This document shows positions 31,462-43,961 of a stretch of 60,316 nt of DNA, one piece after another. The translations under genes and the position numbers were made by a program. Within the stretch, counting starts at the first letter, position 1, and every line of letters begins with the position of its first letter. The stretch spans positions 1-60,316 of the forward strand of contig NZ_SOGJ01000020.1 of the NCBI RefSeq assembly GCF_004402375.1, given 5' to 3'. The notes beneath the pieces are model-generated. The model was not told the DNA's origin, did no database searches, and saw only the letters and a program-made list of their open reading frames with translations. The DNA comes from Cryobacterium breve. GTDB taxonomy: Bacteria; Actinomycetota; Actinomycetes; Actinomycetales; Microbacteriaceae.

Positions 31462-33621
31462 TTACTTTCTGGCCGGGGCCTTCTCGGCACGCGGGGCGGT
31501 GCCGTCGGCCCGCTGGGCAGCGTAGTAGTCCCTGGCCTCGTTCTGGCGTTCCAGCTCGGCACCGCTGGCGATCGACGACCGCAGGTGGTCCGGGCTGTAG
31601 CCGAAGGCGTCGACCAGGTCGAGCGCGTGCGGGCGGAGCCGGGTGAGGATGCGGTCGATGTACGCCGTGACCGACTGCGCGCGCTGAGCCGATAGGCGTC
31701 CGTGGATCAGGTACCAGGCGAGGTGCTTCTCCAGAAGCCCCAGGCCGAACAGGTCGCGCAGCCAGGTCAGGACCTGCTTCGTGCCGGCATCCGGCGTGGT
31801 CTCGACCGCCCGGGTGAACGCCTCCCACTGCAACAGCTCGCCGTGGGAGCGGGCCGCCTCGATCAGCTGGTCCTGGTTGGCGTTGAAGAGAGCCGCGGCA
31901 TCCTTCGGCCCCAGCTTGCCCGCCGAACGGAGCTTGCCGGCGATCTCGGCGATCATCGTCTCGACCCGGTCGGTGAGCAGCTCACGTTGCACCTCAGTGT
32001 CGCGGAGGTGTCCGACGGACCGCGCGGTGGATCCGAAGTCGGCGACCGCCTGACCCAGGGTGCGGAGCCCCGTACCGTGGTAGGCGCGGCCGGCGGCCTG
32101 CTGCACGACATAGCGGGCGAGCACGCCCGGGCCGGCCGCGGCGAACTTGCGGCTGTAGTCGGTGAGCAGTCGCTTGGCTACGAGCTGGAGCAGCACGTTG
32201 TTGTCTCCCTCGAAGGTTGCGAAGACGTCCAGGTCGGCGCGGAGGCCCACCAGACGGTTTTCGGCCAGGAATCCGGCGCCTCCGCAGGCCTCGCGGGCCT
32301 CCTGCAGGGTGTCGAGCGCGTGCCAGGTGGAGAGGGGCTTGAGGGCGGCGGCGAGAGTTTCGAGGTCTTGCCGGTCGGCATCCGTGTTCGCCTGCCCGCT
32401 GAAGACCTGATCGAACTTGACCAGGAATTCGTCGTGCGCGAACGTATGCGCGTAGGTCGTGGCCAGGCGCGGAAGCAGCCTGCGCTGGTGGCGCTGGTAG
32501 TCGAGGATGACCTCCTCGTCGGTATCGCTGCCGGCGTTGAACTGGCGGCGCTGGCTGCCGTAGGTGATCGCGATCGTGAGGGCCATCGCGGATGCCTGGG
32601 TGGCGGCGCCGTCGAGCGAAACGCGACCCTGCACGAGGGTGCCGAGCATGGTGAAGAAGCGGCGGCCGGGGCTGGAGATCGGGCTGGCGTAGGTGCCGTC
32701 CTCGGCGACGTCGCCGTAGCGGTTCAGCAGATTCTCGCGCGGGATGCGCACCCCGTCGAAGTGGAGCCGGCCGTTGTCGATGCCGTTCAGCCCGCCCTTG
32801 AGGCCGTCGTCCTCGCCGCCGATCCCGGGCAGGAACGCCCCGGACTCGTCACGGATCGGCAGCCAGAAGGCGTGCACACCGTGGTTGACGCCCGCGGTGA
32901 TCAGCTGGGCGAAGAGCACAGCGGCGATGCCATCTTTCGCGGCGTTGCCGAGATAGTCCTTCCACGCCGCGCGGAACGGGGTGTCTATGACGAATTCCGC
33001 CGTGGCCGGGTCGTACGTCGCCGTCGTGCCGATGGCCGCGACATCCGAACCGTGGCCCGTCTCGGTCATCGCGAAGACGCCGGGGACCTGCATGGTCATG
33101 ATGCCGGGCAGGTAGGCGTCGTGGTGCTTCTTGGTGCCGAGGTGCAGCACGGCCGCGCCGAACAGGCCCCACTGCACGCCCGCCTTGATCTGCAGGCTTG
33201 GGTCGGCCGTGACGAGTTCCTCGAACCCGGCGATGTTTCCACCGTGATCGTCGGCGCCGCCGAGTTCCTCCGGGAACGCACGGTGCACGTGCCCGTTCTC
33301 GGCAAGGATGCGCAGCTGGCCGAGCACACGCTCGCGATGCTCGGCCATGGACTGGCCCTCGATGCGCTGCAGTTCGGGCCGGGCCGTGAGCTCTCGGGCG
33401 CGCAGACGCACATCGGCCCAGGTACCGAGCAGCTGGCGGCCCAGCGATTCAGTGTTCACCCGGGGGGCGCCGGCTTGGCCGGCGAGCATAACCGGGCCGG
33501 TGTCGACGCCGGGCGCCACGGGAGCCGTGACGGCGGAGGTCGTGTTCTTCTTGGCGGAGGTCCTGCCTGGGGTGCTGGCAGGTTTCTTGCTGTTGGAGCG
33601 CTGGGCAGTGTCAACCATCAT
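31462..33621 (-). CDS. Acyl-CoA oxidase/dehydrogenase family protein
   Basis: 719 residues, the size of peroxisome-type acyl-CoA oxidases rather than the 380-residue dehydrogenases. A Lys/Ala/Thr-rich disordered N-terminus (first 30 residues) precedes the FAD fold: VFAMTETGHGSDVAAIGTTATYD (substrate and flavin loop), VRIPRENLLNRYGDV, the C-terminal helical domain with YGSQRRQF, and QEAREACGGAGFLAENRLVGLR with FATFEGDNNVLLQ, typical of ACOX. It oxidises acyl-CoA to enoyl-CoA using oxygen. Start at ATG 33621 or 33618, after GAAGGA. A basic C-terminal tail ends the chain. Independent of its neighbours. Confidence 0.92.
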   Translation of the reverse strand: MMVDTAQRSNSKKPASTPGRTSAKKNTTSAVTAPVAPGVDTGPVMLAGQAGAPRVNTESLGRQLLGTWADVRLRARELTARPELQRIEGQSMAEHRERVLGQLRILAENGHVHRAFPEELGGADDHGGNIAGFEELVTADPSLQIKAGVQWGLFGAAVLHLGTKKHHDAYLPGIMTMQVPGVFAMTETGHGSDVAAIGTTATYDPATAEFVIDTPFRAAWKDYLGNAAKDGIAAVLFAQLITAGVNHGVHAFWLPIRDESGAFLPGIGGEDDGLKGGLNGIDNGRLHFDGVRIPRENLLNRYGDVAEDGTYASPISSPGRRFFTMLGTLVQGRVSLDGAATQASAMALTIAITYGSQRRQFNAGSDTDEEVILDYQRHQRRLLPRLATTYAHTFAHDEFLVKFDQVFSGQANTDADRQDLETLAAALKPLSTWHALDTLQEAREACGGAGFLAENRLVGLRADLDVFATFEGDNNVLLQLVAKRLLTDYSRKFAAAGPGVLARYVVQQAAGRAYHGTGLRTLGQAVADFGSTARSVGHLRDTEVQRELLTDRVETMIAEIAGKLRSAGKLGPKDAAALFNANQDQLIEAARSHGELLQWEAFTRAVETTPDAGTKQVLTWLRDLFGLGLLEKHLAWYLIHGRLSAQRAQSVTAYIDRILTRLRPHALDLVDAFGYSPDHLRSSIASGAELERQNEARDYYAAQRADGTAPRAEKAPARK

Positions 33622-33839
33622 TGGTCCTTCGTCTTCGCGCGAACTCGAAATTTTCTTACACGCTAGGGGGCACTTCCGGGGTGGAGAAATAGTGCGTGAC
33701 GGGCCTACAACAAAGCATGCGTCGCCCGGCATCCGCCTTGTAGGATTCCACAGCGGTAGCGCGTCCGGCGGTACCGTTACCCACAAACGGGCACCGCCGG
33801 TGCCGGAGCACCGCCGAAGCCGGAGCGCCGCCCCGAACG

Positions 33840-33917
33840 AATTCGACGGAGATTTTGCCAGAGAAGCCCTCTAAATAGACCCAAAGCGTGGTTTCAACTC
33901 CAGATCTCCGTCGAATT
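33840..33917. repeat. Inverted repeat, 14-bp perfect arms
   Basis: AATTCGACGGAGAT (33840-33853) and ATCTCCGTCGAATT (33904-33917) flank 50 bp. It lies in the 298-bp gap between the oxidase and methyltransferase genes, at the 3' end of the latter. A related copy of the left arm with flank occurs at 42901-42920. It may be a REP-like dispersed palindrome or a transcription end structure. Nothing else is visible in this gap. Confidence 0.6.
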
Positions 33918-33919
33918 GG

Positions 33920-34588
33920 TTAGGCAGGGGCGTCGGGGGTGCGGGCGATCACGTGAAAGAGGTGCCAGTGGCGGGGCCCGAACGCGGACTGTCCGGGACG
34001 GTCCTCTTCGACCAGGCTGACGACGTGCAGACCGGCCAAGAGCGCGGCGACCTGGCCACGGTCGTGAAAGTTCATGTCTGCGCGGCCGGCCCAGTCGTCG
34101 TGGGGGCCGAAGAACTCCCCGGCGAACCAGGCACCGGGATTCAATGATTTACGGATGCCGTCCCAGAGTTCGGGAAAGACCGCCGGGTCACAGAAGGGCA
34201 GCGAGAACCCCGCATAGACGAGGTCCGCTGCGGGCAGTTCGGGGAGATCCTCGAAGCGGAACCGGTGGAAGGTCAGGCGGGCCTGATCGGCCCGCCCGAG
34301 GCCCTGCCTGACGCGGAACTCGGAACCCGGATCGGCGTCGAACGCGTGCACGGTCCAGCCGGCCGCGAGCAGATGCCGGGTCTCGGTGCCCTCGCCGCAG
34401 CCGAGGTCGACAGCCGTGCCGGGCGGGGAGGCAGGCGTGGGAGTCGGGCCGCCGGGGTCAGGGTCAGAGGCCCCTGGCACCGCAGCGGCGAGGTCGAAAG
34501 ACGTGCCGGCCCGCAGGTCGAGGGACCGCAGCAGCACTGAACGTGGGCGACGGCCGGCCTGCGTGTCGAAGTACTCGGTCCAGTCCAT
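33920..34588 (-). CDS. Class I SAM-dependent methyltransferase
   Basis: 222 residues. SAM-binding motif I VDLGCGEGTETRHLLAAGW, acidic loop VHAFDADPGS, motif around DLVYAGFSLPFCDPAVF and WFAGEFFGPHDDWAGR. The first 50 residues include a Pro/Gly/Thr-rich linker (DPDPGGPTPTPASPP). Substrate unknown; small-molecule methylation is likeliest. Downstream of recQ on the same strand with a 55-bp gap. Confidence 0.85.
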   Translation of the reverse strand: MDWTEYFDTQAGRRPRSVLLRSLDLRAGTSFDLAAAVPGASDPDPGGPTPTPASPPGTAVDLGCGEGTETRHLLAAGWTVHAFDADPGSEFRVRQGLGRADQARLTFHRFRFEDLPELPAADLVYAGFSLPFCDPAVFPELWDGIRKSLNPGAWFAGEFFGPHDDWAGRADMNFHDRGQVAALLAGLHVVSLVEEDRPGQSAFGPRHWHLFHVIARTPDAPA

Positions 34589-34643
34589 GACTTAGTTCTA
34601 TCTGGTCCCGCGCACGTCTACCCCGTCCCGCACCGGGCGTGGG

Positions 34644-36656
<2,013 letters not shown>

Positions 36657-36907
36657 CCGGTAACTCTACCTGCGGCCTCCGACACGGCCGTGCCCGCGGC
36701 GGAGGCCACGGTCACCGTGATGGCCGGTGCCGGGTGCTCGAGAGGGGGCGTGACGCTCAGATGGGCTCGGGAACGCCGACGCCGATGGCGGACGTGGCCG
36801 ACCCGGCGCACCCACGCGGGAAGCGCGCCCAGCGCGAGCTCACGGTCCCCTCCTCCGCGAAAAGTCGTGGTTTTCAGGATACCGGCCACTCGCTAGGCTC
36901 GGGTTCT

Positions 36908-37828
36908 ATGCTTCCCGCGGTCCTCGGCCTCACCGGCGCACTCATCTTCGGCAGCGCCGACTTCCTCGGGGGGCTCGCTGCGAAGCGCCTGAGTTCGCTG
37001 CTCGTGACGGCGGTGGCCGCGGCCTCCGGGCTCGTGGCCCTGCTGCTGGCCCTCCCGTTCGTGGCGGGGACCTGGTCGCAATCGGCCGTGCTCTGGGGCG
37101 CATTGTCGGGGATCAGCGGCGCCATCGCCATCTCGCTGCTGTACGCCTGCCTTGCGATCGGGCCGATGAGCATCCTCTCGCCCCTCACGGCCGTGGTGTC
37201 GGCGGTGGTGCCGATGACGGTGGGCCTGGCCGGAGGCGACCGGCTGGCCCCGATCGGCTATTGGGCGCTCGGCCTCGCCCTGTTGGCCGTCGTGCTCGTG
37301 GGATTCGTGCCCGAACGCGGCGCCGTGCGCCCAAGTCTGCTCGGCGTGATGATGGCCCTCGGTTCCGGCGCGATGATCGGCGCGTTCATGGTGATGATCG
37401 ACCTCACCCCGGAGGACAGCGGGCTCGTTCCCCTCGTGATGAACCGCGCCGTGAACGCGAGCATCATGTTCTCCGTCGTCGGAGTTCTCGCGCTCGCCAC
37501 TCTGCGACGGCGCCGGGCCGTGGTGGCGGCCGGGCCGACGATGCAGGCGTCGCCTTCGGCCACGGATGCCGGCGCGCACCGCCGCTCGACGCTCGCCATC
37601 GGGCTCCGCCTGGCCGTGGCCTGCGGTGTGGTTGACGTCGTGGCAAACGTGCTCTTGCTGCTCGGCATGCGCGCCGGAGAACTGAGCGTGATGAGCGTGC
37701 TCACGGCGATGTACCCGGCCGGGACGATCCTGCTGGCCGCCGTGGTGCTTCGGGAACGGATCGCGCCGGTTCAGTGGCTGGGCCTCGCGCTCGCCCTCGC
37801 CGCGGCCGGAATGCTCGCCCTGGCCTGA
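36908..37828 (+). CDS. EamA/DMT-family transporter
   Basis: 306 residues in two five-helix halves of the drug/metabolite transporter type. GALIFGSADFLGGLAAKRL opens repeat 1, and VVDVVANVLLLLGMRAGELSV to LTAMYPAGTILLAAVVLRER closes repeat 2, the typical EamA end. A soluble stretch RRRRAVVAAGPTMQASPSAT splits the halves. Probably exports a small metabolite. ATG 36908 begins directly at the first helix. The 250-bp gap to recQ shows no further gene. Confidence 0.88.
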   Translation: MLPAVLGLTGALIFGSADFLGGLAAKRLSSLLVTAVAAASGLVALLLALPFVAGTWSQSAVLWGALSGISGAIAISLLYACLAIGPMSILSPLTAVVSAVVPMTVGLAGGDRLAPIGYWALGLALLAVVLVGFVPERGAVRPSLLGVMMALGSGAMIGAFMVMIDLTPEDSGLVPLVMNRAVNASIMFSVVGVLALATLRRRRAVVAAGPTMQASPSATDAGAHRRSTLAIGLRLAVACGVVDVVANVLLLLGMRAGELSVMSVLTAMYPAGTILLAAVVLRERIAPVQWLGLALALAAAGMLALA

Positions 37829-37949
37829 CAGGTCGACCGACGGCGCGCATCCGTTCACGGCCGCCACCGTCACCCACTCGTTACGTAAGGCCGTCCCGAT
37901 GGTCTTGCCGCGCGCATCGGTGCCACGGTACTGTCAGGCCCACACCTGA

Positions 37950-37977
37950 ATTAGTGAACGACTGGTCGGTCACTAAT
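37950..37977. promoter_or_regulatory. PaaR/TetR-type operator before the ABC transporter
   Basis: A 28-bp near-perfect palindrome with outer arms ATTAGTGA/TCACTAAT and inner CGAC/GTCG; 12 of 14 base pairs match. Its core fits the published actinobacterial PaaR pattern (half-sites ACTNACCG/CGGTNAGT) with five mismatches. It lies 26 bp before the substrate-binding protein start, whose ribosome site GAAGGAG is clear. A related site lies between paaA and paaI. Confidence 0.65.
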
Positions 37978-38003
37978 TATCTGTTCCTCTGAAGGAGATT
38001 CCA

Positions 38004-39188
38004 ATGAAGAAGTCTCGTCTGCGTTTCATCGCGCCGATTGCCGTGGTCACAGCCCTCGCGCTGGCCGGATGCAGCACCTCGAACCTAGGAGGAACGGCCG
38101 AGGCCGACCCTGCCGCGGAGGCAGGCCCGATCAAGATCGGTGCGGTCCTCGACGTCACCGGAGTGGGCGCCAGCCTCGGCGTTCCGGAGCAGAACACGCT
38201 CACCATGCTGGCCAAACAGCTCAACGACGGCGGCGGCATCGGCGGCCGCGACGTGGAGCTCACCATCATCGACAACCAGTCCACCGAAGACGGTGCGGCA
38301 AAGGCCACCAGCAAGCTGATCGAGAGTGACCAGGTCGACCTCATCATCGGCGCGTCCCGCACCGGACCCAGTCTGGCCATGCGCCCCATCGCGGAAGCCG
38401 CGAAGATCCCGATGATCTCCGTCGCGGCCAACGTGGCCATCGTCGAGGGCTCGGAGTGGGTCTTCAAGACCGCGCAGAACGACGTGGTGGTGCTCGAGCG
38501 CATCCTCGACGACGCCGAAGCCAAGGGCTACACCAAGCTGGCCCTCGTGCGGGACGCGACCGGATTCGGCGAAGGCGTCGCCGACTACATCACCAAGCTC
38601 GGCGCCGAGCGCGGCATCACCCTCGTGATGACGGAGGCCTTTGAGCCGAGCGCCACCGACTTCACCCCGCAGATGACCAACGTGCGCGGTTCCGACGCCG
38701 ACGCCGTCATCATCTGGGGCATCAACCCCTCGGCCGGTCTGGCCCAGAAGGCCTACGTGCAACTCGCCGTGAACAAGCCGGTGTACCACTCGCACGGCAT
38801 CTCCAACCAGGCTTTCTTCGACGCGGCCGGCGACTCTGCCAACGGCGTCATTGCGCCGATGGGCCGGCTGCTCGTCGCCGACCAACTCGCTGCCGACAAC
38901 ACCCAGCGCAAGGTCATCGAGCAGTTCAAGGCCGACTACAACGAGGCCTACGGCGAGCAGCCGTCCGGTTTCGCCGGCCACGCCTTCGACGCCTGGCACA
39001 TCGCCGTCAACGCAATCGACGCCGCCGGAACCGATGCCGTCGCCCTGCGCGACGAACTCGAGAGCGCGGAGTGGACCGGGATCTCCGGAGTCTTCACGAT
39101 GACCGCGAAGAACCATTCCGGCCTCGACGCCTCCGCCCTCATCCTGGCTGAGGCCGAGGATGGTCGCTGGAACCTTCTCAAGGACTGA
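38004..39188 (+). CDS. ABC transporter substrate-binding lipoprotein (LivK-like)
   Basis: 394 residues. Lipoprotein signal KKSRLRFIAPIAVVTALALAG with Cys23, then a type-1 periplasmic-binding fold: PIKIGAVLDVTGVGASLGVPE, LAKQLNDGGGIGGRDVEL, IIDNQSTEDGAAKATSKLI, and GFAGHAFDAWHIAVNAID. Captures amino-acid-like or aromatic acids. It heads a four-gene transporter operon preceded by a PaaR-type operator and followed by the paa genes, so phenylacetate or a related aromatic acid is the likely ligand (inference); branched-chain amino acids remain possible. Confidence 0.9.
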   Translation: MKKSRLRFIAPIAVVTALALAGCSTSNLGGTAEADPAAEAGPIKIGAVLDVTGVGASLGVPEQNTLTMLAKQLNDGGGIGGRDVELTIIDNQSTEDGAAKATSKLIESDQVDLIIGASRTGPSLAMRPIAEAAKIPMISVAANVAIVEGSEWVFKTAQNDVVVLERILDDAEAKGYTKLALVRDATGFGEGVADYITKLGAERGITLVMTEAFEPSATDFTPQMTNVRGSDADAVIIWGINPSAGLAQKAYVQLAVNKPVYHSHGISNQAFFDAAGDSANGVIAPMGRLLVADQLAADNTQRKVIEQFKADYNEAYGEQPSGFAGHAFDAWHIAVNAIDAAGTDAVALRDELESAEWTGISGVFTMTAKNHSGLDASALILAEAEDGRWNLLKD

Positions 39189-39190
39189 TT

Positions 39191-40063
39191 GTGCTCACTG
39201 ATTTCCTGCAGCTGACGGTGGCAGGGCTTTCACAGGGATCTGTGTACGCCCTGCTCGCCGTCGGCCTGATCGCCGTCTACACCGTGCGCCATGTCATCAA
39301 TATCGCCCAGGGCGAGTTCGCGATGCTGGCGGGCCTGGGCAGCGCCTGGCTTACCGCGTCCGGCATGCCGCTCCTCCTCGCGGTGCTTGTTGCCATCCTC
39401 ACGGTGACCGTCGTGGCCGTCGCGATGGAACGCGTGATCATCGCGCGAGTGAAAAAGCTGACTCCGCTCCTCTCGATCATCCTGACCCTCGGAGTATCGA
39501 CCCTGCTGCAGGCGATCATGCTGCTGGTCTGGGGGCCCGAGGCCAAGGGCGTGCCCCTGTTCCCCGGGACCAACGTCCTGATCGGTGGGGTGAGCATCCG
39601 TTCTCAGGAATTCTGGATGCTCGGTGCCCTCGTCGTGGTCGGTGGAGGAATCGTGCTCTTCTACGAGAAATCCCGCTGGGGCAAGGCGTTGCGGGCCTGC
39701 GCGGAGCAGCCCGTTGCGGCGCGAATCGTGGGCATCTCCCCCATTGCGGCATCCGTGCTGGCCTTTGCGATCGCGGGTTTCGTCGGGGGTGTCGCCGGCG
39801 TGGTGGCCTCCCCGATCTACCTCTCGCTCTGGTCGGGCGGCGTGCTGCTCGGCCTCAAGGGCTTCGTCGCCGCCGTCCTGGGCGGCTTCGTCTCCTTCCG
39901 TGCCGCGATCGTCGGAGCCCTCCTGCTCGGCATGATCGAGGCCTATGTGGCCGGCTACGTCTCGTCGGGCCTGAGGGACGGCGCCGCCTTCCTTATCCTC
40001 ATTCTTGTGCTCGTCGTGCGTCCTCAAGGCCTCGTTCTCAAGCCCACAGCGGTAAGGGTGTAG
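39191..40063 (+). CDS. ABC transporter permease (LivH-like)
   Basis: 290 residues, eight membrane helices. LTVAGLSQGSVYALLAVGLI is the standard LivH start, with RHVINIAQGEFAMLAG and FYEKSRWGKALRACAEQPVA (the cytoplasmic coupling loop) following. Starts at GTG 39191, two bases after the binding-protein stop. Confidence 0.93.
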   Translation: MLTDFLQLTVAGLSQGSVYALLAVGLIAVYTVRHVINIAQGEFAMLAGLGSAWLTASGMPLLLAVLVAILTVTVVAVAMERVIIARVKKLTPLLSIILTLGVSTLLQAIMLLVWGPEAKGVPLFPGTNVLIGGVSIRSQEFWMLGALVVVGGGIVLFYEKSRWGKALRACAEQPVAARIVGISPIAASVLAFAIAGFVGGVAGVVASPIYLSLWSGGVLLGLKGFVAAVLGGFVSFRAAIVGALLLGMIEAYVAGYVSSGLRDGAAFLILILVLVVRPQGLVLKPTAVRV

Positions 40064-40067
40064 CGAA

Positions 40068-41980
40068 ATGACACATGTGACCACACCAGCCCCCGCCGGG
40101 ATGAGCTCTCGCCGTGCGCGTTTCTGGACAAACAACAAGAGCACGCTGATCGGCTGCGGCGTGCTCGTCGCGCTGATGATCGTGGTTCCCTTCACGGCCA
40201 ATTCCTCGGTCATGAACATCGTCGTCTTCGCGATGATCTTCGCCCTGCCGGCCATCGGGCTCAACCTGCTGATGGGCCTGGCCGGACAGGTCAGCCTGGG
40301 GCAGGCCGCGTTCTTCGCGATCGGTGCGTACACCCACGCGATCATGCTGACCAAGCTCGATCTGCCCGGCCCGGTCGCCGCCACCATCGGAGTGCTCGCC
40401 GCCATGCTGGTAGCCCTTCTCGTTGGCCTTCCCCTGATGCGCTTGCGCGGGCACTACCTCGCGCTGGCGACACTGGGGCTCGGCTTCATCGTGATGATCG
40501 GCGTGCGTGAATGGGACGTCACTGGACGCACCACTGGCATCTACGGCATCTCGAGGCCCTCGGTCTTCGGGATCCCGATCGACAACAGTGGGTTCTTCCT
40601 CTGGTTCGTCACGCCGTTCGTGGTGATCGGGCTGATCCTGGCCCTGAACCTGACCCGCAGCCGCGCCGGCCGCGCCCTCTCGGCGGTCAACGACTCCGAA
40701 CTGGCCGCGGAGAGCCTCGGCGTGAACACCTATGCGCTGCGACTGAAGGTCTTCGTGCTCTCCGCCGGGTTCGCGGGACTGGGCGGCGTGTTCTACGCCT
40801 ACCAGGTCGCAATCGTGAGCCCGACCACCGCCGAATTCCACCTGTCGGTCTCGATCCTGCTGATGGTCGTCATCGGCGGTCTCGGATCCGTCTGGGGCGC
40901 CGTTGCGGGCGCGTTCCTGGTGCAGTTCCTAGGCGAGGGCATGCGCGACGTCATCCCGGCCATCTTCCCCGGCGCCAGCGGCGAGGTGCAGCTGCTCGGC
41001 TACGGCATCGTGCTGATTCTGGTGATCCTTCTGCTCCCCGGCGGCCTCCACCAGGCGGCGACCACGCTGTGGCGGAAGCTGCCGCTGGCTGGCAAACGCC
41101 CGCCCGGCGACGCCCACGCTCACTCCGCAGCAGAGGATACGACCATCCCGCAGCTTCCGGCGGTGAGCACCCCGGTCGCGGCCGGCGAGCCCATCCTGGT
41201 GATTTCGGGACTGACGAAGCGGTACGGCGGCGTCGTCGCCGTCGACGACGTCAGCCTCACGGTGCCGGCCGGCAGCATCCTGGGTCTGATCGGGCCCAAC
41301 GGCGCCGGCAAGACGACCTGCTTCAACATGATCTCCGGGGCGCTGACCCCAAGCAAGGGAACCGTCACCTTCCTCGGGCAGGTCATCTCCGGCCGGAAGC
41401 CGCACGTCGCCGCCGCGCACGGGCTGACCCGCACGTTCCAGAACCTGCAGGTGTTCACCTCGACGGATGTCGTGGGCAACGTCTACATGGGCCGGTACCG
41501 CAAGGGCAGGGCGGGCGTGCTCCGCGGAATGCTGGGGCTGCAATCGGGTGAGCAGAGCGCCCACCACGCGGCGGCCTACGAGATCCTGCAATCGATGAGG
41601 CTCACCGATGCCGCAGACGACTCTGCCTCGGACCTCTCCTTCGGCAAGCAGCGCATCATGGAGGTCTGCCGGGCCCTGGCCGCCGAGCCGGCCCTGCTCC
41701 TGCTCGACGAGCCGATGGCCGGCCTCTCCAGCACGGAGCGCGAGGTGATGGCCGAGCTGCTGCGTCGACTGCGGGCCGCCGGGCTCACCATCGTGCTCGT
41801 CGAGCACGATGTGGCGCAGGTCATGTCCCTCGCCGACCAGGTCGCGGTGCTCGACGACGGTGTGCTCATCGCGCACGGGGACCCGGACTCGGTGCGCAAC
41901 GATCCGGCCGTGGTCGTGGCCTACCTGGGCACGGACCTCGACGAGGCCGAAGCCGAACTGACCGAGTTGGAGGAACACGC

Positions 41981-41984
<4 letters not shown>
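40068..41984 (+). CDS. ABC transporter permease-ATPase fusion (LivM-LivG)
   Basis: 638 residues joining two subunits that are usually separate. Residues 1 to about 340 are a LivM permease (INLLMGLAGQVSLGQAAFFA in place, coupling loop RAGRALSAVNDSELAAESLG). After a short Pro/Ala-rich linker, about 375-638 form the ATPase: Walker A GLIGPNGAGKTTCFNMISGA, signature LSFGKQRIMEVCRAL, Walker B LLLLDEPMAGLS and H-loop VEHDV. The signature reads LSFGK rather than LSGGQ, as in many LivG. The fusion fixes one permease to one ATPase. The stop overlaps the next start. Confidence 0.94.
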
Positions 41985-42688
<704 letters not shown>

Positions 42689-42716
42689 CGGGGCGCGGCG
42701 CGGCGGCAACGCACGC

Positions 42717-42758
42717 GAAGGAGGGGCGCGCACCTGGGTGCCCGCCCCTCCTTTCGGC
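42717..42758 (+). terminator. Terminator after the ABC transporter operon
   Basis: GAAGGAGGGGCG (42717-42728) pairs with CGCCCCTCCTTTC (42743-42755), an 11- to 12-bp GC-rich stem. Confidence 0.85.
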
Positions 42759-43125
42759 TTGTGCGCGGCATCCGTTCCCGCACCGGGCGCGGCGCGCGGG
42801 TGCTGCGCCGTTTCGCGCGTGGCGTGCCACCAGCGCAGCGGCGCAGCACCCGCGCGGGATCCGATCCGTCGCTGCCAGCAAAGGATGACTTTCGCTTCCC
42901 GAGCGAATGTGACGGAGATTGGGGTTCTCCCGAGTCCTCCGTGGGTCAGCCCTGGCCGAGCCCGCGCGCGTGGCCAACTCAGGACATCCGTTGCCGATGT
43001 TACCCGGCCACCGCAGACCAGTGCGGAACCGGTGCGGATGTCCGGCCCGGCCGGACGGATCTCAGGAGTTAGCCACAACACGCGCCGGTGCGGACAAGGG
43101 ACGGGAGTGGAGGGGACGGGACAGG
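42759..43125. other. Intergenic stretch without a gene
   Basis: About 370 bp between the transporter terminator and paaG-like gene. It contains GCGCAGC-rich direct repeats and, at 42901-42920, a 20-mer resembling the left arm of the inverted repeat at 33840 (17 of 20 with the flank). No convincing coding frame, tRNA or operator seen. Confidence 0.5.
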
Positions 43126-43899
43126 TCAGTCGCGGCCGGTGAAGGTGGGCTTGCGCTTCTGCTGGAAAGCGGCGAAGCCCTCACGGTAGTCACTGCTGTC
43201 GCAGAGGGCCGCCTGGGCCCGGTTCTCGGCGGCGACGCTCTGCCAGAGGCCGAGCCGGTCGTCACGGAGAGCGCGCACGAGCTCCTTACTGGCGAGGAAC
43301 GCCTGGGTCGCCCCATGCGCCGCCCGCTCGGCGGCCTGCACGGTCACATCCATCACCTCATCGGCCGGGAAGACCTGGCTGAACAGGCCGGACGCCACTG
43401 CCTCCGCGCCCGACATGAGCCGTCCGGAGTAGATCAGGTCGAGGGTGCGGTGCGCGCCGAGCCGTTCGACGAACAGGGCATGACCGCCGGAATCGAGCGT
43501 GGCACCGAGGTTCGCGAACGGCGAACCGATCTTCGCGGTGTCGGCGACGTAGACGACATCCGTGGCGATCAGCAGGCCGAGGCCCACGCCCAGGCACGCC
43601 CCGTGCGCGGCTGCGAAGGTGGGGGCCGGGAAGGCGCTCATGCGCTGCAGTAACGGTGTGACGAGTCCCCCCAGGAAACCCATCACATCGTCGTCGCGCG
43701 GGTCGACGCCCGAAATGTCCCGGCCCGCGCAGAACGCACGGCCCTCGCCACGCAACACGAGGGCGCGCACGCCGGCCGCCTCCGCGGTCTCGTAGGCGGC
43801 ATCGAGCTCGGCCAGAGCCGCCTCATCGAACGCGTTCAGCCTGTCGGGGGCGTTCAGGACGACGTGGGCAACGTCGCCCTGAATGGTCAGCTCGATCAC
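43126..43899 (-). CDS. paaG: PaaG-like epoxyphenylacetyl-CoA isomerase (crotonase fold)
   Basis: 257 residues. Crotonase oxyanion loops FCAGRDISG and AAHGACLGVGLGLLIATD. The active-site loop reads ANLGATLDSGGHALFVERLG, with Asp in LDSGG as in PaaG rather than the second Glu of true hydratases. The C-terminus DYREGFAAFQQKRKPTFTGR is very close to PaaG-type ends. It would isomerise the ring 1,2-epoxide of phenylacetyl-CoA to the oxepin. Last gene of the paa operon on minus, 62 bp after paaE. A generic enoyl-CoA hydratase is the alternative. Confidence 0.85.
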   Translation of the reverse strand: MIELTIQGDVAHVVLNAPDRLNAFDEAALAELDAAYETAEAAGVRALVLRGEGRAFCAGRDISGVDPRDDDVMGFLGGLVTPLLQRMSAFPAPTFAAAHGACLGVGLGLLIATDVVYVADTAKIGSPFANLGATLDSGGHALFVERLGAHRTLDLIYSGRLMSGAEAVASGLFSQVFPADEVMDVTVQAAERAAHGATQAFLASKELVRALRDDRLGLWQSVAAENRAQAALCDSSDYREGFAAFQQKRKPTFTGRD

Positions 43900-43961
43900 G
43901 GGAACCGCTTTCTGCGCTCGCGCGCCATACCTATTCGACGGATTTGTCGGTGCATTCGGCG

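Noticed and set aside
31702..33666. Plus-strand open frame of 654 codons
   Set aside because: Mirror of the acyl-CoA oxidase gene in GC-rich DNA; composition is typical antisense (Gly/Val/Glu/Arg-rich) with no motifs.
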